DNA from: Ophthalmolycus amberensis
Taxonomy: Eukaryota > Chordata > Actinopteri > Perciformes > Zoarcidae
Reading direction: 5' to 3'
NCBI GenBank assembly: GCA_024529925.1
Contig: JAFEUB010001388.1
Location: 62,001 to 126,000, forward strand
DNA: 64,000 nt
Part shown: piece by piece, positions 1 through 62,194 of the stretch
Numbering within the stretch: the first letter of the stretch is position 1
Layout: each line of letters begins with the position of its first letter
Translations under genes and position numbers: made by a program
The notes under the pieces: generated by a model
Database searches by the model: none
Seen by the model: only the letters and a program-made list of their open reading frames with translations
Told to the model about the DNA's origin: nothing

Positions 1-18727
<18,727 letters not shown>

Positions 18728-18915
18728 CTTGAGGCTTCTCTCTATTTACTCTCTTCCCCCAACGGCCGCCGCTGCTGTTTTTTTTTTTTTTTTGTGCGAC
18801 GAGCAAGGAGGCAGTGAAGGGGCGGTGCTTAATTTGATAGACAGGCAGTCAGGCAAGGGGGCGGGGTTGAGGCTTGACTGACAGGCAGAGAGGGAAAAAC
18901 TATAGGCGGGGCTTA
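18728..18915 (-). promoter_or_regulatory. rsbn1l: rsbn1l 5'UTR/promoter with GC boxes
   Basis: Three Sp1/KLF-type GC boxes are visible on the plus strand at about 18819-18825, 18857-18866 and 18905-18912, with no TATA box. A 15-T run at about 18779-18793 lies between them and the ATG and would be poly-A in the 5'UTR if transcribed. The arrangement suits a housekeeping-type promoter. Confidence 0.45.
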
Positions 18916-21900
18916 GCAGCAGTGTGTGTACTGTTGTATTTTGAGAAAATTATGAGGAGCAAAGTAAATAAAAAGCATCACGAGAAACATTCTAAATATT
19001 TGAATATTCTAAATGTCATTTAACAACCAAATATTTGTAATCCTTATATCTGTTCTGGAGGGAAGGAACTTCAAACAGTTTTGGTTGACATCCGAATCAT
19101 TTAGTTTGCATTGAAAGTAAATGGTCTGCAGATTAAATGATAAAACAATTAGCTGCAGCTATAGTTTAAAACACTCAATCTCATTGCAAAATAGATGACC
19201 AAAAAGTCCAAAACATTGTTTTATTTCAGCTTTAGTCTTAAATCCACGTTCACCTGAACACAACCCTAATTAACGCTACACTGACCACAACTAATTGACG
19301 GAACATGTAGGGAAGTGTGCTGGTGGCAAAACATGGGTTCACTGAAACGTTCCCATCAAAGGGATAAGTCTGCCTTTCATCTGATCTTCATAACTGGATG
19401 TGATTAACACTGTCACACACACACGAGGAACACATCATTATACATCACTTTGGATCCCCCGGAGCTGTAAACACTTTGATTTATCGACATGAAAACATGT
19501 TCCTTCCCTCAGACCGATTGGCCGAGGCCCGTCAGTGACAGCCAATGTCGTTAATACTAAACATAATGAGGCGACTGCACGCGGCCGGTCATAAACACTG
19601 ACAGGATCATTGTACGATGCCATTATATGCCCTGTGTGAACAGTAACCATCTCTAGAAGAACGCCGTGAAGTTAGTGTCGGCATCACATTCTTCCAGCAT
19701 ATGTGACTCATACGCCTAAAAATAATTCTTACTGTATATTCGAGGCTTTTTAAGCTGACAGTTTTCAGTTCCTTCGGATGGCGGTGCTGCCTGCTGCTAC
19801 TGCTCACACACACACCCTGCACACTGATTGGCTATATTTATAAGTCATTACATAAGATGTTAAACTGCTCCATGGGAAAACTGAGGTGACCCAGTTAAAA
19901 TAGCAACCTGGCTTAATTCATACAACACAGAGAGAGGGTGTGTGTGTGTGAGAGAAAGAGTGTATTTCACACATCTCAGAAAAGGCAAGGAGTGAAATAC
20001 AGGGAGGCAGTTTAAAAACTGTGCAGGTGGAGTGGTGCGAGGCCTGTGGAATGAAAGTACTGGATCCTCCCTTTTAATGCAGAATGAGCGTGAACTGCTA
20101 TTTTCATAATACATCCATTTATAAGAGTGTTATAAAGTCGTTCTTCTCAGATGGAGTGTGCCCTTTTTGTATTTTTCTTGTTGGATGCTTTCATCAAGAC
20201 TTCAAGTGATGTCTCACTATTAGAGCAAACTGAAAATCCATCAATTAATGTTTTCCTTGCATCTTCACTCGCGATCTATACTTTATTCCAAACATCCCTT
20301 TACAGGTTTGTAGGTCTGCAACAGGTGCTTTTAATCAATTGCCGTTACCAAAGAGGACCGACACAAAGCGGCCTAAACTCCGCTGTACCATAAATATTGT
20401 AATAAACGGTATACTTGATCTGAAATGAGCATTGGCTACGTGTCAGCAGAAGCAAATAATTACATTATGTCTTCCCACCTGCTGTGCCTCTCTGTGTGTG
20501 TAGTGAACGCAAATGTGAAACCTTCAAGGTCTCTTTGTAAAACGGTGAGCGACTGTGTTTATACCACCTGCAGGGATTAATTAATCGGCATATTAGTGTG
20601 TGTGTGTGTGTGTGGATACATTCGTCTCACAAGATCTTCCAGGCGTGAGAGGATCTCCTGCTGTGACCCCCCCTCTATACACACACACGAACACACACAC
20701 GCACACAAAATCAGATCATACGTGCAGAGCTATCAGCAAGTAGACAGAATAAATGACTTCATTCCTTGTGGCTTCAGAGACAAGTCAAAGTGATTTATTA
20801 ACCGATCTATACTGTAAATAAAAGCTGTCTACACGTACACACACACAGAGTCAAAAACAACCTGCACACGTACTTTTTCATACATCATCTCATACGAATA
20901 AAAACAAAGAGGCGTCTTTACTTAATGTTGATTTTTTTTAATGATTGATTTCTGCAACATACAAACATTTGTGTGTGTGTTTATGTTTGTGTGTGTCAGG
21001 AGGGGCACGAGGTGTGTGTGTGTGTGGGGGGGGGGGGCTGAAGGAGAGTCCCACAGTAGGCGTTGAGCAAGCAGCAGCGAATCACATCGTTCACGCTCAC
21101 GCCGCTATTGATGATTGGAGGAAATGGGACAAGGGGAGGGGCAGGCTCTCACTTAAAGGCACAGGTGGGCTCTTTTTCTGAGATCAAGGCTAGTGTGCAT
21201 GTGAAGGGGTCAGGTAGCTAGAGGGGCAGGTGGTCGGTAAACAGAAACAAATGGAGAGTTGGAAAAAACGTTTCAAAGACCGTTTTCCCTCAGAATGTCT
21301 ATTCGTCAGTTTTATTCAGCGTATTTCGTTAAGTTGACCCACTGACTAGTTAGAGATGCATTGCTCGAGTGAATTGATCCGATGGCACAAAGATAGGCAT
21401 GTTGAAAGCGACAGACGTTTAAAATTAGAAGAGCAGAGAGGACGGTGGGAGGGGGTTGAAAGAGAGGAAACAGCAAAGGGGAAGTCTGAGCGAAGTGTAA
21501 AAGAGTGAGATGCTCCTCGTCCAGGACAGGAGATCCATCTCTGTTGCATGTTCTACATTAAAGAGCTGAGAGACAGAAAAACATAAATCAAAAAGGGGGA
21601 AAAAAAAGAGAGGAAATGATGAAGAGGTGGAGAAAGCATGTGAGAAGAGGAGAGGGAGTTTGGCTGGGGAGCAGTGGACTTGTGACGCAACAAACAACCG
21701 TGTATACAAAAATAACTTTTAAAATGCCATTTACAAAAAAAAAAACACCATTATTATTATTATTATCATCATTAATATTATTATTACAATCTTATTCGAA
21801 GCCCGTTGTAGCTATCTTATTAAGGGGGGCTGGATGGCAGTCAATGCTTCTCTTCTGCCAACCAATTAAAACTAATTTCTTTTAAATCTTTTGAAGCATA

Positions 21901-22977
21901 TAACTCCAACATAGGAAATAAAAACAACCCTGAAATATTTGCCAGAAGCAAAGACAAAAAATAATTTACAGTTCGAAGGGGAAACACTGCGCAGGGGAGG
22001 AATCATCATCATGCACTGACTTTCTTACATCTTCTGTTAATAAGAATATTTAAAGAGATAACAAAAAATCTGAAATATTATATACCGAAACTGCCCTGTA
22101 CAGTTTTTTCTATCTTTATAAAACAATGCATATACTGTATAGTTATGGTAGCTAATGACGTTAGCAGAGAAAAACAGTAGTCCTGGGTCCCTATCATCGT
22201 TGTCTCACACAGACAGAAGCAGATACAGTATGATTTAAAAATTTGGCCCTCAGATGAAACACCACACAAGTCGGATTTGAAGAGAATTGGTTGTTTGTGG
22301 GGAAACCAGACTTTATATTAATCTATCGAGTCCCATAAGAGTCTCGGGTGATGTGTAACATTCCTACTCCCAAACACTGGAGGTCTATCGTGAGTGAACC
22401 GGCTGCTAAAATAAAAGATCATTGACTCGCATGGTCGATCATCCAACAGGAGGAGAATGAGAACAGAACAGGATGGTGCTGAGGACAAAAAAATAAATAA
22501 ACAGGAAATATGAGTCGCATGTAGCAACCAAGAGATGCCAAATCGACACAGAATAATGAACTGATGAGAGAAGCCAAATTAAGGAGGACTGTCGTTGGCC
22601 GTCTCCTCTGAGAGGCAGACTAAGGCAGGCTCATGTTCCCAGCAGTGAGAGTCAGAATCACAGAGATGAGTTTGGCCATTACTTTGTGTTTTAAGGTCAT
22701 TTCAACCCCGTCTGGCTGGAAAGTTTTAAACGTTGCCTTAAATCTTTGAGGATTACAGGTCTCTGACATGTTTCTGCTTTGCCTTTCTAACTAATCTTTG
22801 CTTTTTATGATGAGAATTTGAGAAGGGGAACGTCACTCTTTGGTTCAACTTTTTGCAAATCATGCATGAAGTGTGACAGAACTCCGAGGTTTCAGTTGGC
22901 AGCGTCTCTGCATTCAGCTTGGTTGTCTAAGACGTCAACATGATGATTTCACAATTAGCAGATATTCAAACTAACAG

Positions 22978-23225
22978 TTCGACATTTTGAGAAATAGGCT
23001 TGCAGCCGGTTAGCTTAGCTTAGCATAAAGACTGGAAACTAGAGGGAAAAGGCTCGCCCGGCTGAGTTCAGAGTTCCTAAAGTCCGCCGACCGACACTTC
23101 CACAGCTCACTAATTAATGCTTCACATGTTATTTATTTTATAAGTGCAAAAAAAAAACTGAAGTGTAAAAACAAAAATGTACAAGTGTCAAGTCTAAATG
23201 CTAAGCTAAGCTAAGCAGCTCCACA
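22978..23225 (+). mobile_element. Interspersed repeat with TAGCTTAGC/GCTAAGCTA ends
   Basis: Contains GACATTTTGAGAAATAGGCT, GGTTAGCTTAGCTTAGCATA and AAGACTGGAAACTAGAGGG, then GCTCACTAATTAATGCTTCA, and ends near GCTAAGCTAAGCTAAGC. I recognise this as a dispersed repeat of percomorph fishes with palindromic character. It lies in or near the ptpn12 3'UTR. Confidence 0.6.
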
Positions 23226-24235
23226 CACAGACACGAGACATGAAACTTCTCAACAAACACTCGGCAGGAACGCCAAATACGCGGAAAACAATTCCGTTTC
23301 CAGCCAGTTAAAAAGGAGCCAGCCGACTACCGCAATGACCAAACTACGTCAACCTATGACTCTGGTAAACAGCGAGGTCAGCATAGAAATATAAAGTACT
23401 AGAGCTGAAGTCACTGCAGCTAATACAGGAATAAATCCTACAGGAAACCACAACGGGAGTGAGGAACAGGTAATAAGGTTGTTAACATTCAGCTTTAGTG
23501 CCTCCGTTTCTATGCTGAGCCTTTGTAATGTAGTACCAGCACACTGAAAGAGAGGGGGGGGGGGGGCACCCTGGCAACCTGTACATACCCAACAGAAAAG
23601 GTTGCATCATGGGTAATAGATTATCTAGATTGTTGTTCATTCAGAAGAAGGAAGCAGACACCCGACGGGAGTTCAGTCAAACCCCAGGAATCCGCTTCCC
23701 ACAGTAGCTTTTACGATTAAAGATAATTCCTGATTTATGATGAAAAAAACGTGTTTTTTCCCCTCATTTGGCGTGAAAGACAATTTCTATTGAACATGTA
23801 AGGGTCCCTCTTCATTTTGACACACGCATTTTTTTTGATGCGTCTAAAGCGCGAGAGAAAAGCAATACGTTTTCTTTTTTAAAACTCAAGTCACCAAAAC
23901 AGGAATTATCCTTTAACCGTTAACAGGAAACCAGCGTCTAGAGAAGTGAAAACCTAAAACATCAGCAAGCGGAGCAGGAAACCGTGGACGAGCCACTTGA
24001 CCAGTAAGTGTTCATCTGCTTTGCACAATGTCACTTTGAAGGAAGGACTGAGGAGGAGGAGGAGGAGGAGGAGTTACACAGAAGGCGTTTTCTGTGTAAA
24101 ACTGTGCTGTCTGTCTGTGTAGCATCTATCAACTAGGTTTTTTTTTTTTTTTGGACCAGCCAGGTGAGATCGGTAGCGTCCCATCTCCCGACAAGGGAGG
24201 ACACCGTTGTGTGGACGGGCAGTCGGACCGTCCCA

Positions 24236-54375
<30,140 letters not shown>

Positions 54376-55100
54376 CCTTCAGTCCTCTTGTAACGTATCC
54401 CGTTGCCTTTTCTTTGTAAAAATATATATATCAGCCTCCCAAAGTAGCAAGGGAGGAGAAGAAAAAATAAAACAACAAAAAAGGGACACAAGGGAAAAGG
54501 GGGGGAATAAATAAAAATAAATAAGCTTCACGGATCTTCCCAGAGACTCATCGTCGGTTCATAACACAACACCTTCTTCTTCTTCTTTTTTTATTTATTA
54601 TCGCCCCATGTTGTTTCTCCCTTTCCTTCTTTCTTCTGGGCTGTTTTCCACAACGGTAACGATTCGTCCCAAAGAAAAGCCGCGGCGGCCGGGCGTTCAC
54701 GTCCGCAGACAAGTGTGCAGCCGCGGTGTCACATAAAGAGTGCACACCGGGCTCTGTGGGGAAAGAAAAAGAAAAGAAAAAGGACAAAAACCTTCTGGTC
54801 CGGTCAGTCTATCTACCCCTCCCTGTCTACCTCGGTTGCCACATTCACACACACTGCTGCTAGTTTATTCGCTACTGGGGAACATCCGGACTGGGCAAAG
54901 CCGAGGGGGAACAAGACCCTCCCCTTCCACTCTATAGCTGTCTGTGATTGGACAGCTGACGGCAAACAGGGGAATTCCATTGGCTAACGTAGATGTAGCT
55001 CTGCCAAAGCACCACGTTTGATTGGATAGAATGTGTGTCTGTCGTTTTGACGCGGTTCGTCGTCGGCATCGGTATAATAAACCACATTTCTGTGAATAAA
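54376..55100 (-). promoter_or_regulatory. ptpn12: ptpn12 5'UTR and promoter region with three CCAAT boxes
   Basis: GC-rich sequence around 54670-54730 (GCCGCGG and CGGCCG motifs) lies upstream of the start codon and probably contains the transcription start. Further out, CCAAT is read on the minus strand at 54947-54951, 54979-54983 and 55021-55025, 32 and 42 bp apart and all in the gene's orientation. Multiple spaced CCAAT boxes are typical NF-Y promoters. No TATA box is evident. The transcription start cannot be fixed from sequence. Confidence 0.5.
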
Positions 55101-55227
55101 AGAAAGAACCAAATTACTGTAAAAAACAACAACGAGATAATAAGAGATATATAATTATAAGAATATGTCCAGTAATCCTTTTTTTCCTGGAAGTATTTTA
55201 TTGCTTGGAGTATTTATACTTCAAATG

Positions 55228-55263
<36 letters not shown>

Positions 55264-55266
<3 letters not shown>

Positions 55267-55625
55267 AAGATAAGATAAGATAAGATAAGATAATCCTTTA
55301 TTAGTCCCTCAGTGGGGAAATTACAGGATTACAGCAGCATTGCTCACAAGTAATAAAATAAAGATAAAAATCAAGTAATATAATAAACTAAACAGTAAAC
55401 AGTAGAACAGTAATAAAATAAGACAGTAAAGAAGAGTATTAGATATACTAAATATGCCAGTATATACAGAATATACAGAATATACAGGCGGATCAGGTAA
55501 ATACTTAAAACGTATTGGATATTGCACGGATTAGATAAGATATTGCACCAGGTGAATGAATTAAAGTGTTCAGAGTGTGCAAAGTGTTCGTGTTCAAGTG
55601 TTCAAGTGTTAGTGGTCCACCGAGA
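55264..55625 (-). mobile_element. Retroposon-type interspersed repeat with (TTATC)n tail
   Basis: The left end is a TAAGA tandem repeat leading into ATCCTTTATTAGTCCCTCAG and TGGGGAAATTACAGGATTAC, followed by AT-rich sequence and ATTGCAC/GTGTTCAAGTGTT repeats. I recognise this as a common teleost interspersed repeat. The oligonucleotide tail and one-sided end suggest retroposition on the minus strand. Family name not assigned. Confidence 0.6.
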
Positions 55626-56389
55626 GCAGTTTGTTGTATGTAATTAACTGCCAGATAGGCCAAAGATCATTTTCCAACTTTCCATCATTTCTACTCAAAT
55701 ATAAAAGTTTTGTCACTTTGCAACATGTTTTTATTTTCTTGTCATTCCAATAAAATATTGGATTTTGTCTTTGGAACAGATGTCAATTGTGTTAATTTTC
55801 CAGCCATATGTTATCCTATGAAAAGACTGTATATATATATTATACAGTTTCCATATGTATTACTTTTTGGAGTTAAATCTGATTGTTTTAAACCTGCCGT
55901 GTTATGATTTTAATTTTCCCATTAACCTCTGGTCCAAAAGCAATCCTGACTAACTTTATACTCTTACATCTAACCTTACTGTCATTTGTCTAAAACAGTT
56001 GCTTACCCAAGTAGCAATATTAGTTAACCTAAATAACGAAACAAGCAGTAAAGTGTTCTGTGCTTAGTCGTCACTGAGAATAATCCTTTTCGATTACTGT
56101 AAATCATTGATGCATTAATGTGAAAGCATTTCTGTGATGTAAGCGGTCCAGGTGGCGCTCTGTCTAATTCCTTCAAATCGTTTTAGTGGTGGTGGGAGTC
56201 ACATGTATACAATAACACATTGAAGCCACTGACCTGCTCCACTATCTCCAAATATTACACAAACATACACGTTTGTCTCTGTCAGGAGATACAGGAGAGT
56301 ACAGGTTACAGTAAGCCTCTTTCTACCGTTTAATAATCCGGTCATTCAGCCATAACGCTGTTATTGATTCAATAGCACTAACACAGTTA

Positions 56390-56518
56390 GATGGATGGAC
56401 GGACGGACGGACGGCCGGACGGACGGACGGACGGACGGACGGACGGACAGACAGACGGAATGACAGATAGACGGAATGACAGATAGACGGACGGACAGAC
56501 GGATAGATGGATAGATAT
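56390..56518. repeat. (GGAC)n/(GACA)n tetranucleotide array
   Basis: Tandem GGAC units with one GGCC variant pass into GACA, GATA and GGAT variants. Confidence 0.97.
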
Positions 56519-57939
56519 GTGAAGGCCAGAGTAAAGAAGCAGCTAACAGCCAACAGATTAGCAAAATATATAATCTGGATGAAGATACAGACAGAAATAG
56601 AAACAAACTAATTCATCATGAAACCTCCCCACCGGTGGTCACTCTGTCACATATTTAAAATATGTTGTTTTACACTAAAGTGATTGGTGTTTCGCAACTA
56701 AATTTATATTAAAGTATGCTGATTTTGAGCATCCAGGTCATTTACTTTTAGTGGAATTGACAAACTGGTGAGAAAAACAGAGCGACGTAGATGGAGAGAA
56801 GAAACAAAAAACAAATGGTGAATTGGTATTCTCGATAGAGCTTCCGGGGGACGGAAACTCAATAGACACTTATGCATGATTAACTCTCTTTCGATAAGCA
56901 CACACAGAAGGGGAATCAAGTGACATTGTTGTCCTTTAGTTCTACCAGTGACAACAAACAAACCCGTCTATTCAGGCCGAGGAAGAGGGAGAAGGAGAAG
57001 GAGAAGGAGACGCTGTCACTGAGCCAACAAGCTTTCCACACACAAGCCGCTTCTTGTTGCTCTCGTCTTTAAACGTATTTGCTTGTTATCCTCGGTAAAT
57101 ATCCCATGTTTTCCTTCTGTGTTTCTGTCCTCTCTTCATTTACCAGACATGAGCAACACAGTTGATTTCCCTGTCTGACAACAGAGTCTTCATCCCAGCC
57201 AATAATTGTACACCGTGGAACATTAACAAGACGGAGAGAACACACAGCATGCAGTCTGTCAACAAGCACAAGGTGACATATTTATGTCTTTTGTGCAGCC
57301 AGCAGTCGAAAACGCAAAGATATTCAGTTGACTATCACATAAACAAACCTTTTTACTTCCCTGTATCAACGTGATCTCTAATTCTCTAATTCATATTTAT
57401 AGCCACAGACAATACAGTCTTTGATTATTTGCCTGAAAATGGAATTTAGTAATAATATTCATGTGCAGACAGAATTGTTTAACGGGCACCATTTGCATGT
57501 TTTCATTTGATCTCTTAAGTTATTTCATATTTTTGTGCCAATAAACTCTCTAACTGACCGATTGCAGTGAGGTCAGCTCTGTCTTCATGTCACATTTGTG
57601 TCCATGCAGTGTCTGTACAGAGGAGTGCGACCATGTGACTGAATCATTATGCGTGTCTGTGTTTGGGGTGAGATTTGTTTCTTTTCTTCCACAGTTCAGT
57701 GGAAACAGGTCAAGCAGACTGAAGAGATGAACACACCGAGTACTCTACTTAGTGAGTGTGTGTGTGTGTGTGTGTGTGTTATGGTTATATGGGGAATAAT
57801 ATTTTAAGAAAAGACCTCGTGGCCTCCTGAGATCCACCCCCTTCTCTCTGTCACTTCCTGTTCTCAGCACTTTTTCTGTTTTCTCTGTACTGTATCTGAC
57901 CCTGACCTTTGACCTCCCGGTGGAGAAGAGGGGTCACAA

Positions 57940-58145
57940 CAGGGATCAATTACATATTTTATTAATATCCCCGTTTTCTTCCTTAACCACTCGCCCCTGT
58001 CTATCCTCTTTGCCTCAATTACACCCCCCCCTCTCTCACTCCCCCTTTGTTCTTACTCCCCGCTTTTATCTCCCCCTCCTCTTCTCTTCCTCCCTTTCTC
58101 TCCCCTTTTACTCCCTCTCTTTTCTCTTTCTATCTCTCCCTTTCT
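57940..58145. repeat. Polypyrimidine tract
   Basis: Over ~200 bp the plus strand is mostly C/T (CCCCCCCCTCTCTC, CTCCCCCTCCTC), with few purines. Confidence 0.8.
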
Positions 58146-58226
58146 GGAATGTGCTGCTCAGAAGCAGCTGAGTGGAGGAATGTCGCTGTAACAAGCCCAT
58201 ACACAACCCCGAGGGAGGGAGGCTCC

Positions 58227-58272
<46 letters not shown>

Positions 58273-58448
58273 GCTATCTTTCTTCTTCGTGGCGTGTGTT
58301 CTTTGACTTCTTAGCCACTGCTAAACGATAAACTCCCTCCTTCCTCTCTCCCTTATGTTCTGCCTTTCACACATGTGTGCCTGCAGTGGAGCGCAGAGAA
58401 TGAAGCTGCATTTTTGAGGACATAGCAGGATGCGTATATCTGGCCCGG

Positions 58449-58449
<1 letters not shown>

Positions 58450-58486
<37 letters not shown>

Positions 58487-58487
58487 C

Positions 58488-58520
<33 letters not shown>
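58450..58520. repeat. (CA)n followed by (GA)n
   Basis: A CA repeat of ~17 units is joined through AAAACG to a GA repeat of ~17 units. Confidence 0.97.
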
Positions 58521-58521
<1 letters not shown>

Positions 58522-59686
58522 ACGTGAGCCTGCCTGTTGCAGTAATGAAGTAGGGTGTAAATGTCTGCCCTCAGGGAGGAATGACTCAGTTGCATGTTAC
58601 ACAACCCCGCCATGCCCCCCTCTGTTGTAGGCTCACTCAGAATTCACTCATATACAGAGTCACCAATAAGAAAAAGAATAAAAGAGAGGGGAACCATAAC
58701 AGATGATGCCTCCATACATGTGACATTATCCTATCATGCTCTGTGACAGGTGACCACATCCACAGGGCACGAAGGGTCACTGAATGGTTTGATGAGTATG
58801 AAAATCATAGCATGTGGTTTTCATGCTATGGCCTCAACATATATCAACGTAATTGAACAGCTATTTTGGAGAGTACTGTCAAACAAAACGGCAAATGACA
58901 AAAAGAAGCGGGAACATAGAGCTCCAGAGGCTTGGAGAACGTGTGTTGTGCTGGCCCAACTTTTTATAAAGGCACTTTATACGTTTTTTCCCCTTACATT
59001 CCTTAAAAGGAGAGGAAGAAACTGGAAAATATATTTCTATCTGGAGGCCCAGAACGTGCAGATGTCAGGTCGAATACCAAAAGTATTGAGATGCCTCACA
59101 TAAAAGTAACACATTAAGTCTAAAAATACAATATTTATTGTTAAATATTAGTAAAGTAAAATATGTAAAGCATTTTACGAAAGGACGGTACTTGTTTCAA
59201 TCTAGTTTGATTGCAACACATTAGCAAATAAATGTTAGCTGGCAGTATCTGAGTATTACAGGGTTCGAGTCTTTTTAGGTACGCTGAGCACTGTGGTGCC
59301 GCGTGTAATGCCAAAAATTGCCAAAACAATAAATTAACAATATATATATATGTATATATATATATACAACAATACACATATATATACTGTGCATAAACAT
59401 ACAAACAAAAAAGTCAACATTACTGGAGTTACATGGACTTATTTAATGGTATCACACGTTTGAATCTCAGCCTTATTATCTATTATATTATATATTATAC
59501 ATCTATTATATGTGTGATATGAGTGTAGGAAACAGTGTGAGGGTGAGGTGGGTGATGTGGCACTGCTCGGCCTTTTATGTGCATTTGTGTGTGTGTGAGT
59601 GTGTGTGTGTATATAACCCTTCCCTCAAAAGATTCCAGCCAACCTGTCTCTGTCTTCACCAACGTTACACACACAGGCACAAGTAC

Positions 59687-59724
<38 letters not shown>

Positions 59725-61947
59725 GCAGGCAGCCAGACATTGGCGGTTGGACGCTCTGTCAGATTTAGACACGTAATTACTGTCCCAGCATTTTGAGAGC
59801 TGCATGTGTTTGTCTCTGTCTGTACTGCATGAGTGTTTTACATGGAGTGTGTTTATGTCAGTGACACTGGTACACAGCTTTCCTGCTTGGATATCGACAC
59901 ATTGTTGTAAATGGTCAACAGTACCTGAAGTACATTCTGACACACTGTTTTAGGTCCAGTCACTGTAGACTAACTAGTTATCCACTGGCGCCACCCAGTG
60001 GGAAACTTTTTGAGAGTTGCAGTGCAAATAGATGATGTTTCAATTAGGAAGAGGTGAGGGCACTGAAGTGAAAATCAGTTGGTTCAGTGAGATCCAACAT
60101 CACAAATGATCCTTTGTAATATTTTTTTTATGATATTAGTGGAGCACTTATCCTTGAATGAACAACAATCACAGTATCTGACCCAACGTGACTAGACAAC
60201 ATTTCTACTTCCCTGCCTGCAAATGTGGTTTAACTGATAATGATACTGTCATGAGAAGAACTGTAATAATAGAATACTTTGAATAATATCAATAATAACT
60301 TTGAAACATACAAGATGTCATTGAGAACAGAATGTAGAAATGGAATGTACAGGTGGAACAGGGATACAAGAAGAAGCAGAAGAGGGCTGGGATGACAACT
60401 CGCTGGGAATGATTCGTCTGTCAGAGCTGAGGAGGATGAGCTTCACCCGCCTCCTGTTCAACGCCAGGTTCAACGTGACGTCTACACGGTCCTGTCAGAG
60501 GAAGGTTCCTCTGGTACCCAGTGGTGCTGGGCTGGTTGATGCCAGCGAACCCAACATCATGAATGAAAGGAAAGCCTGTACCTCTCTGCTTCAGTGTCCG
60601 ATACACTATTAGTGTGACTATGGTTACTGTGCATGGGAGTTTTTTTGTCATGTCTCAACAAAACAACACTACCGGTATGTCAAACTCATGGCCTTGTGGC
60701 GGGAAACCGTAGCGTGTTTAGAAGACGTTGCCGAGCAATCCCTCTCTGATTTTCCATCACTGTACAACTAATCTGATACAACCAGAGCAGGAAGCTCTGA
60801 TTGTTTAATGTATTCTAAACACATTTTCTGTTCATTTCTACACATTAGTTACATTTAAATTTGAACAATTCAGGTCCAAAAAAAAGTCAGCAACTAGCTA
60901 GTGAACATCAAATCTTTGTTAGTCACAGACTGTTCACCTGCATTCAACCAAAGCCTGCTCGATCGTTGCATACAGATGATATACCTTTAGATATGAATGT
61001 TCTGTACTTCTCAGTCAACTGTACTTTTATTATTTTGTTTCCATTATGTTTTTAGTGTACAGTAACAATCTCTAACACTCTTGGCTGAACTTGTCACGCA
61101 AAAAAAACACACACAACAAATCACGGAAATGAATCCTCAATCAAACATTTGAAGTTTCTTTTAATGGGTGTAACAAAAACCTAGACACGTTTGTGGAAAA
61201 AAACAAAATGTGCTGAAGAGTAACATATGCGAAGGAAATTATAAAACTTTGGAGAACATGCGTAAACAATAATTTAAATAAATACAACATTGGACCAGAT
61301 CAACTCATACCGTGTAAAAAATAAGCTCGGTGAACTCAACTTTCACCGCTCGGATTCAAACATTGTAAACATGTGCAAAGACAGAAGATTTAGGTGAAAC
61401 GTAAATTAAGACCAAAAAGCAAACGTGCGCTGTGGTTACACAAGAGGCCTGGCGTATATTTCTTTCTTTGTGCGTGTGCTTTGAGTCGCTCACTATAGTT
61501 CAAGTACAAAATAAATAAATACTGGCAAAAACAGCATTTTCTTTGACTCCCACTACATCAAGATCAGAAATTACTTTTTGTCCCTGTGAGCCCTGAGCTT
61601 CCTGGTTTGAGTTTCATGGCTCGATTGTAAATAATACAAAGACACTCTGGAGGAGGGACGCGGACACACACACACACAGACACACAGACACACTACAGTG
61701 TGTATGAAGAATGTTAAAGTATTTGAAGCACATACAGAGGCAAACGTCATCCGTAAACAACTGCACACCACAGCTCTGAATGTTAACAGTTCCTGCTCGA
61801 GTGTCCTTGTTTCTTCCCTTCTGGATGTTCCTCAGTCGCTCTGCGGCTGCTGTGTCCTCGTGATTTCACTCTACGACGACGGACAGTTTCAGGTCTCTAG
61901 ATCGGACAAAGTACATTTCAGACATAAAGTTGTGATTATGACTCACA

Positions 61948-62062
61948 AGCAGTGATATTTTGAGAAATACAGTTTGTTTGTTTTTTTGTTTTCTTGTTGA
62001 GAATTAGATAAGAAGATCAGGTTTTTATGTTGACTATGTAGCTAGAGCCAGCAGTCAGTTGT
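61948..62062 (+). mobile_element. Second copy of the TTTTGAGAAATA repeat family
   Basis: Starts ATATTTTGAGAAATAC, followed by TTGTTGAGAATTAGATAAGA and TATGTAGCTAGAGCCAGCAG. It matches the 5' part of the repeat family seen at 22978, extended by a segment that copy lacks. It ends about 26 bp from exon E of the Myb/SANT gene. Confidence 0.5.
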
Positions 62063-62087
62063 CTTATCTTATAATGCGGCTTCTTAC

Positions 62088-62194
62088 CTACGCCATCAGC
62101 TGTATCGTCGGCCAGGGGGTCAGAGTTCATTACATACTTGCTGCCAAATATCTGCACCAACTGGTCAAAGAACTTGCATTCCTGTTTCTCTCCT
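62088..62194 (-). CDS. Myb/SANT gene exon E: module tail
   Basis: 107 bp, phase 2 to 1: GEKQECKFFDQLVQIFGSKY then VMNSDPLADDTADGV. Acceptor CTGTTTCCAG; donor GTAAGA. A phase-1 entry at the AG near 61902 would end the protein almost at once; this is not settled. Confidence 0.78.

Larger units (their letters stand above)
18728..24235. other. rsbn1l-ptpn12 intergenic region including ptpn12 3'UTR
   Basis: The part just below 24236 is ptpn12 3'UTR of unknown length. Minus-strand AATAAA motifs occur at 23132-23137, 21311-21316 and 20794-20799, and I cannot choose between them. The stretch contains a GGA-repeat (24051-24073), an interspersed repeat (22978-23225), an ATT-rich tract (21750-21790) and short CA/TG repeats. 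No protein-coding gene was recognised. Confidence 0.5.
54376..61500. other. Intergenic region between the Myb/SANT gene and ptpn12
   Basis: Apart from the ptpn12 promoter, it holds a retroposon-type repeat (55264-55625), a GGAC/GACA minisatellite (56390-56518), a polypyrimidine tract (57940-58145), CA/TG and GA microsatellites near 57753, 58228, 58450 and 59692, and an AT-rich (TATA)n stretch near 59339-59390. A moderately GC-rich block at 60340-60612 is open on both strands, but I recognise no protein in it. The 3' end of the Myb/SANT transcript may reach into the right edge. Confidence 0.5.

Noticed and set aside
56390..56518. CRISPR-like tandem array
   Set aside because: Simple tetranucleotide repeat with no spacers, in a eukaryotic genome.
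60340..60612. 90-codon plus-strand and 76-codon minus-strand open frames
   Set aside because: Somewhat GC-rich, but neither product resembles a known family and no splice partners were found.
61571..61660. Last exon of the Myb/SANT gene ending HETQTRKLRAHRDKK
   Set aside because: Looks protein-like, but the available acceptor gives the wrong phase relative to exon E, so it was not annotated.
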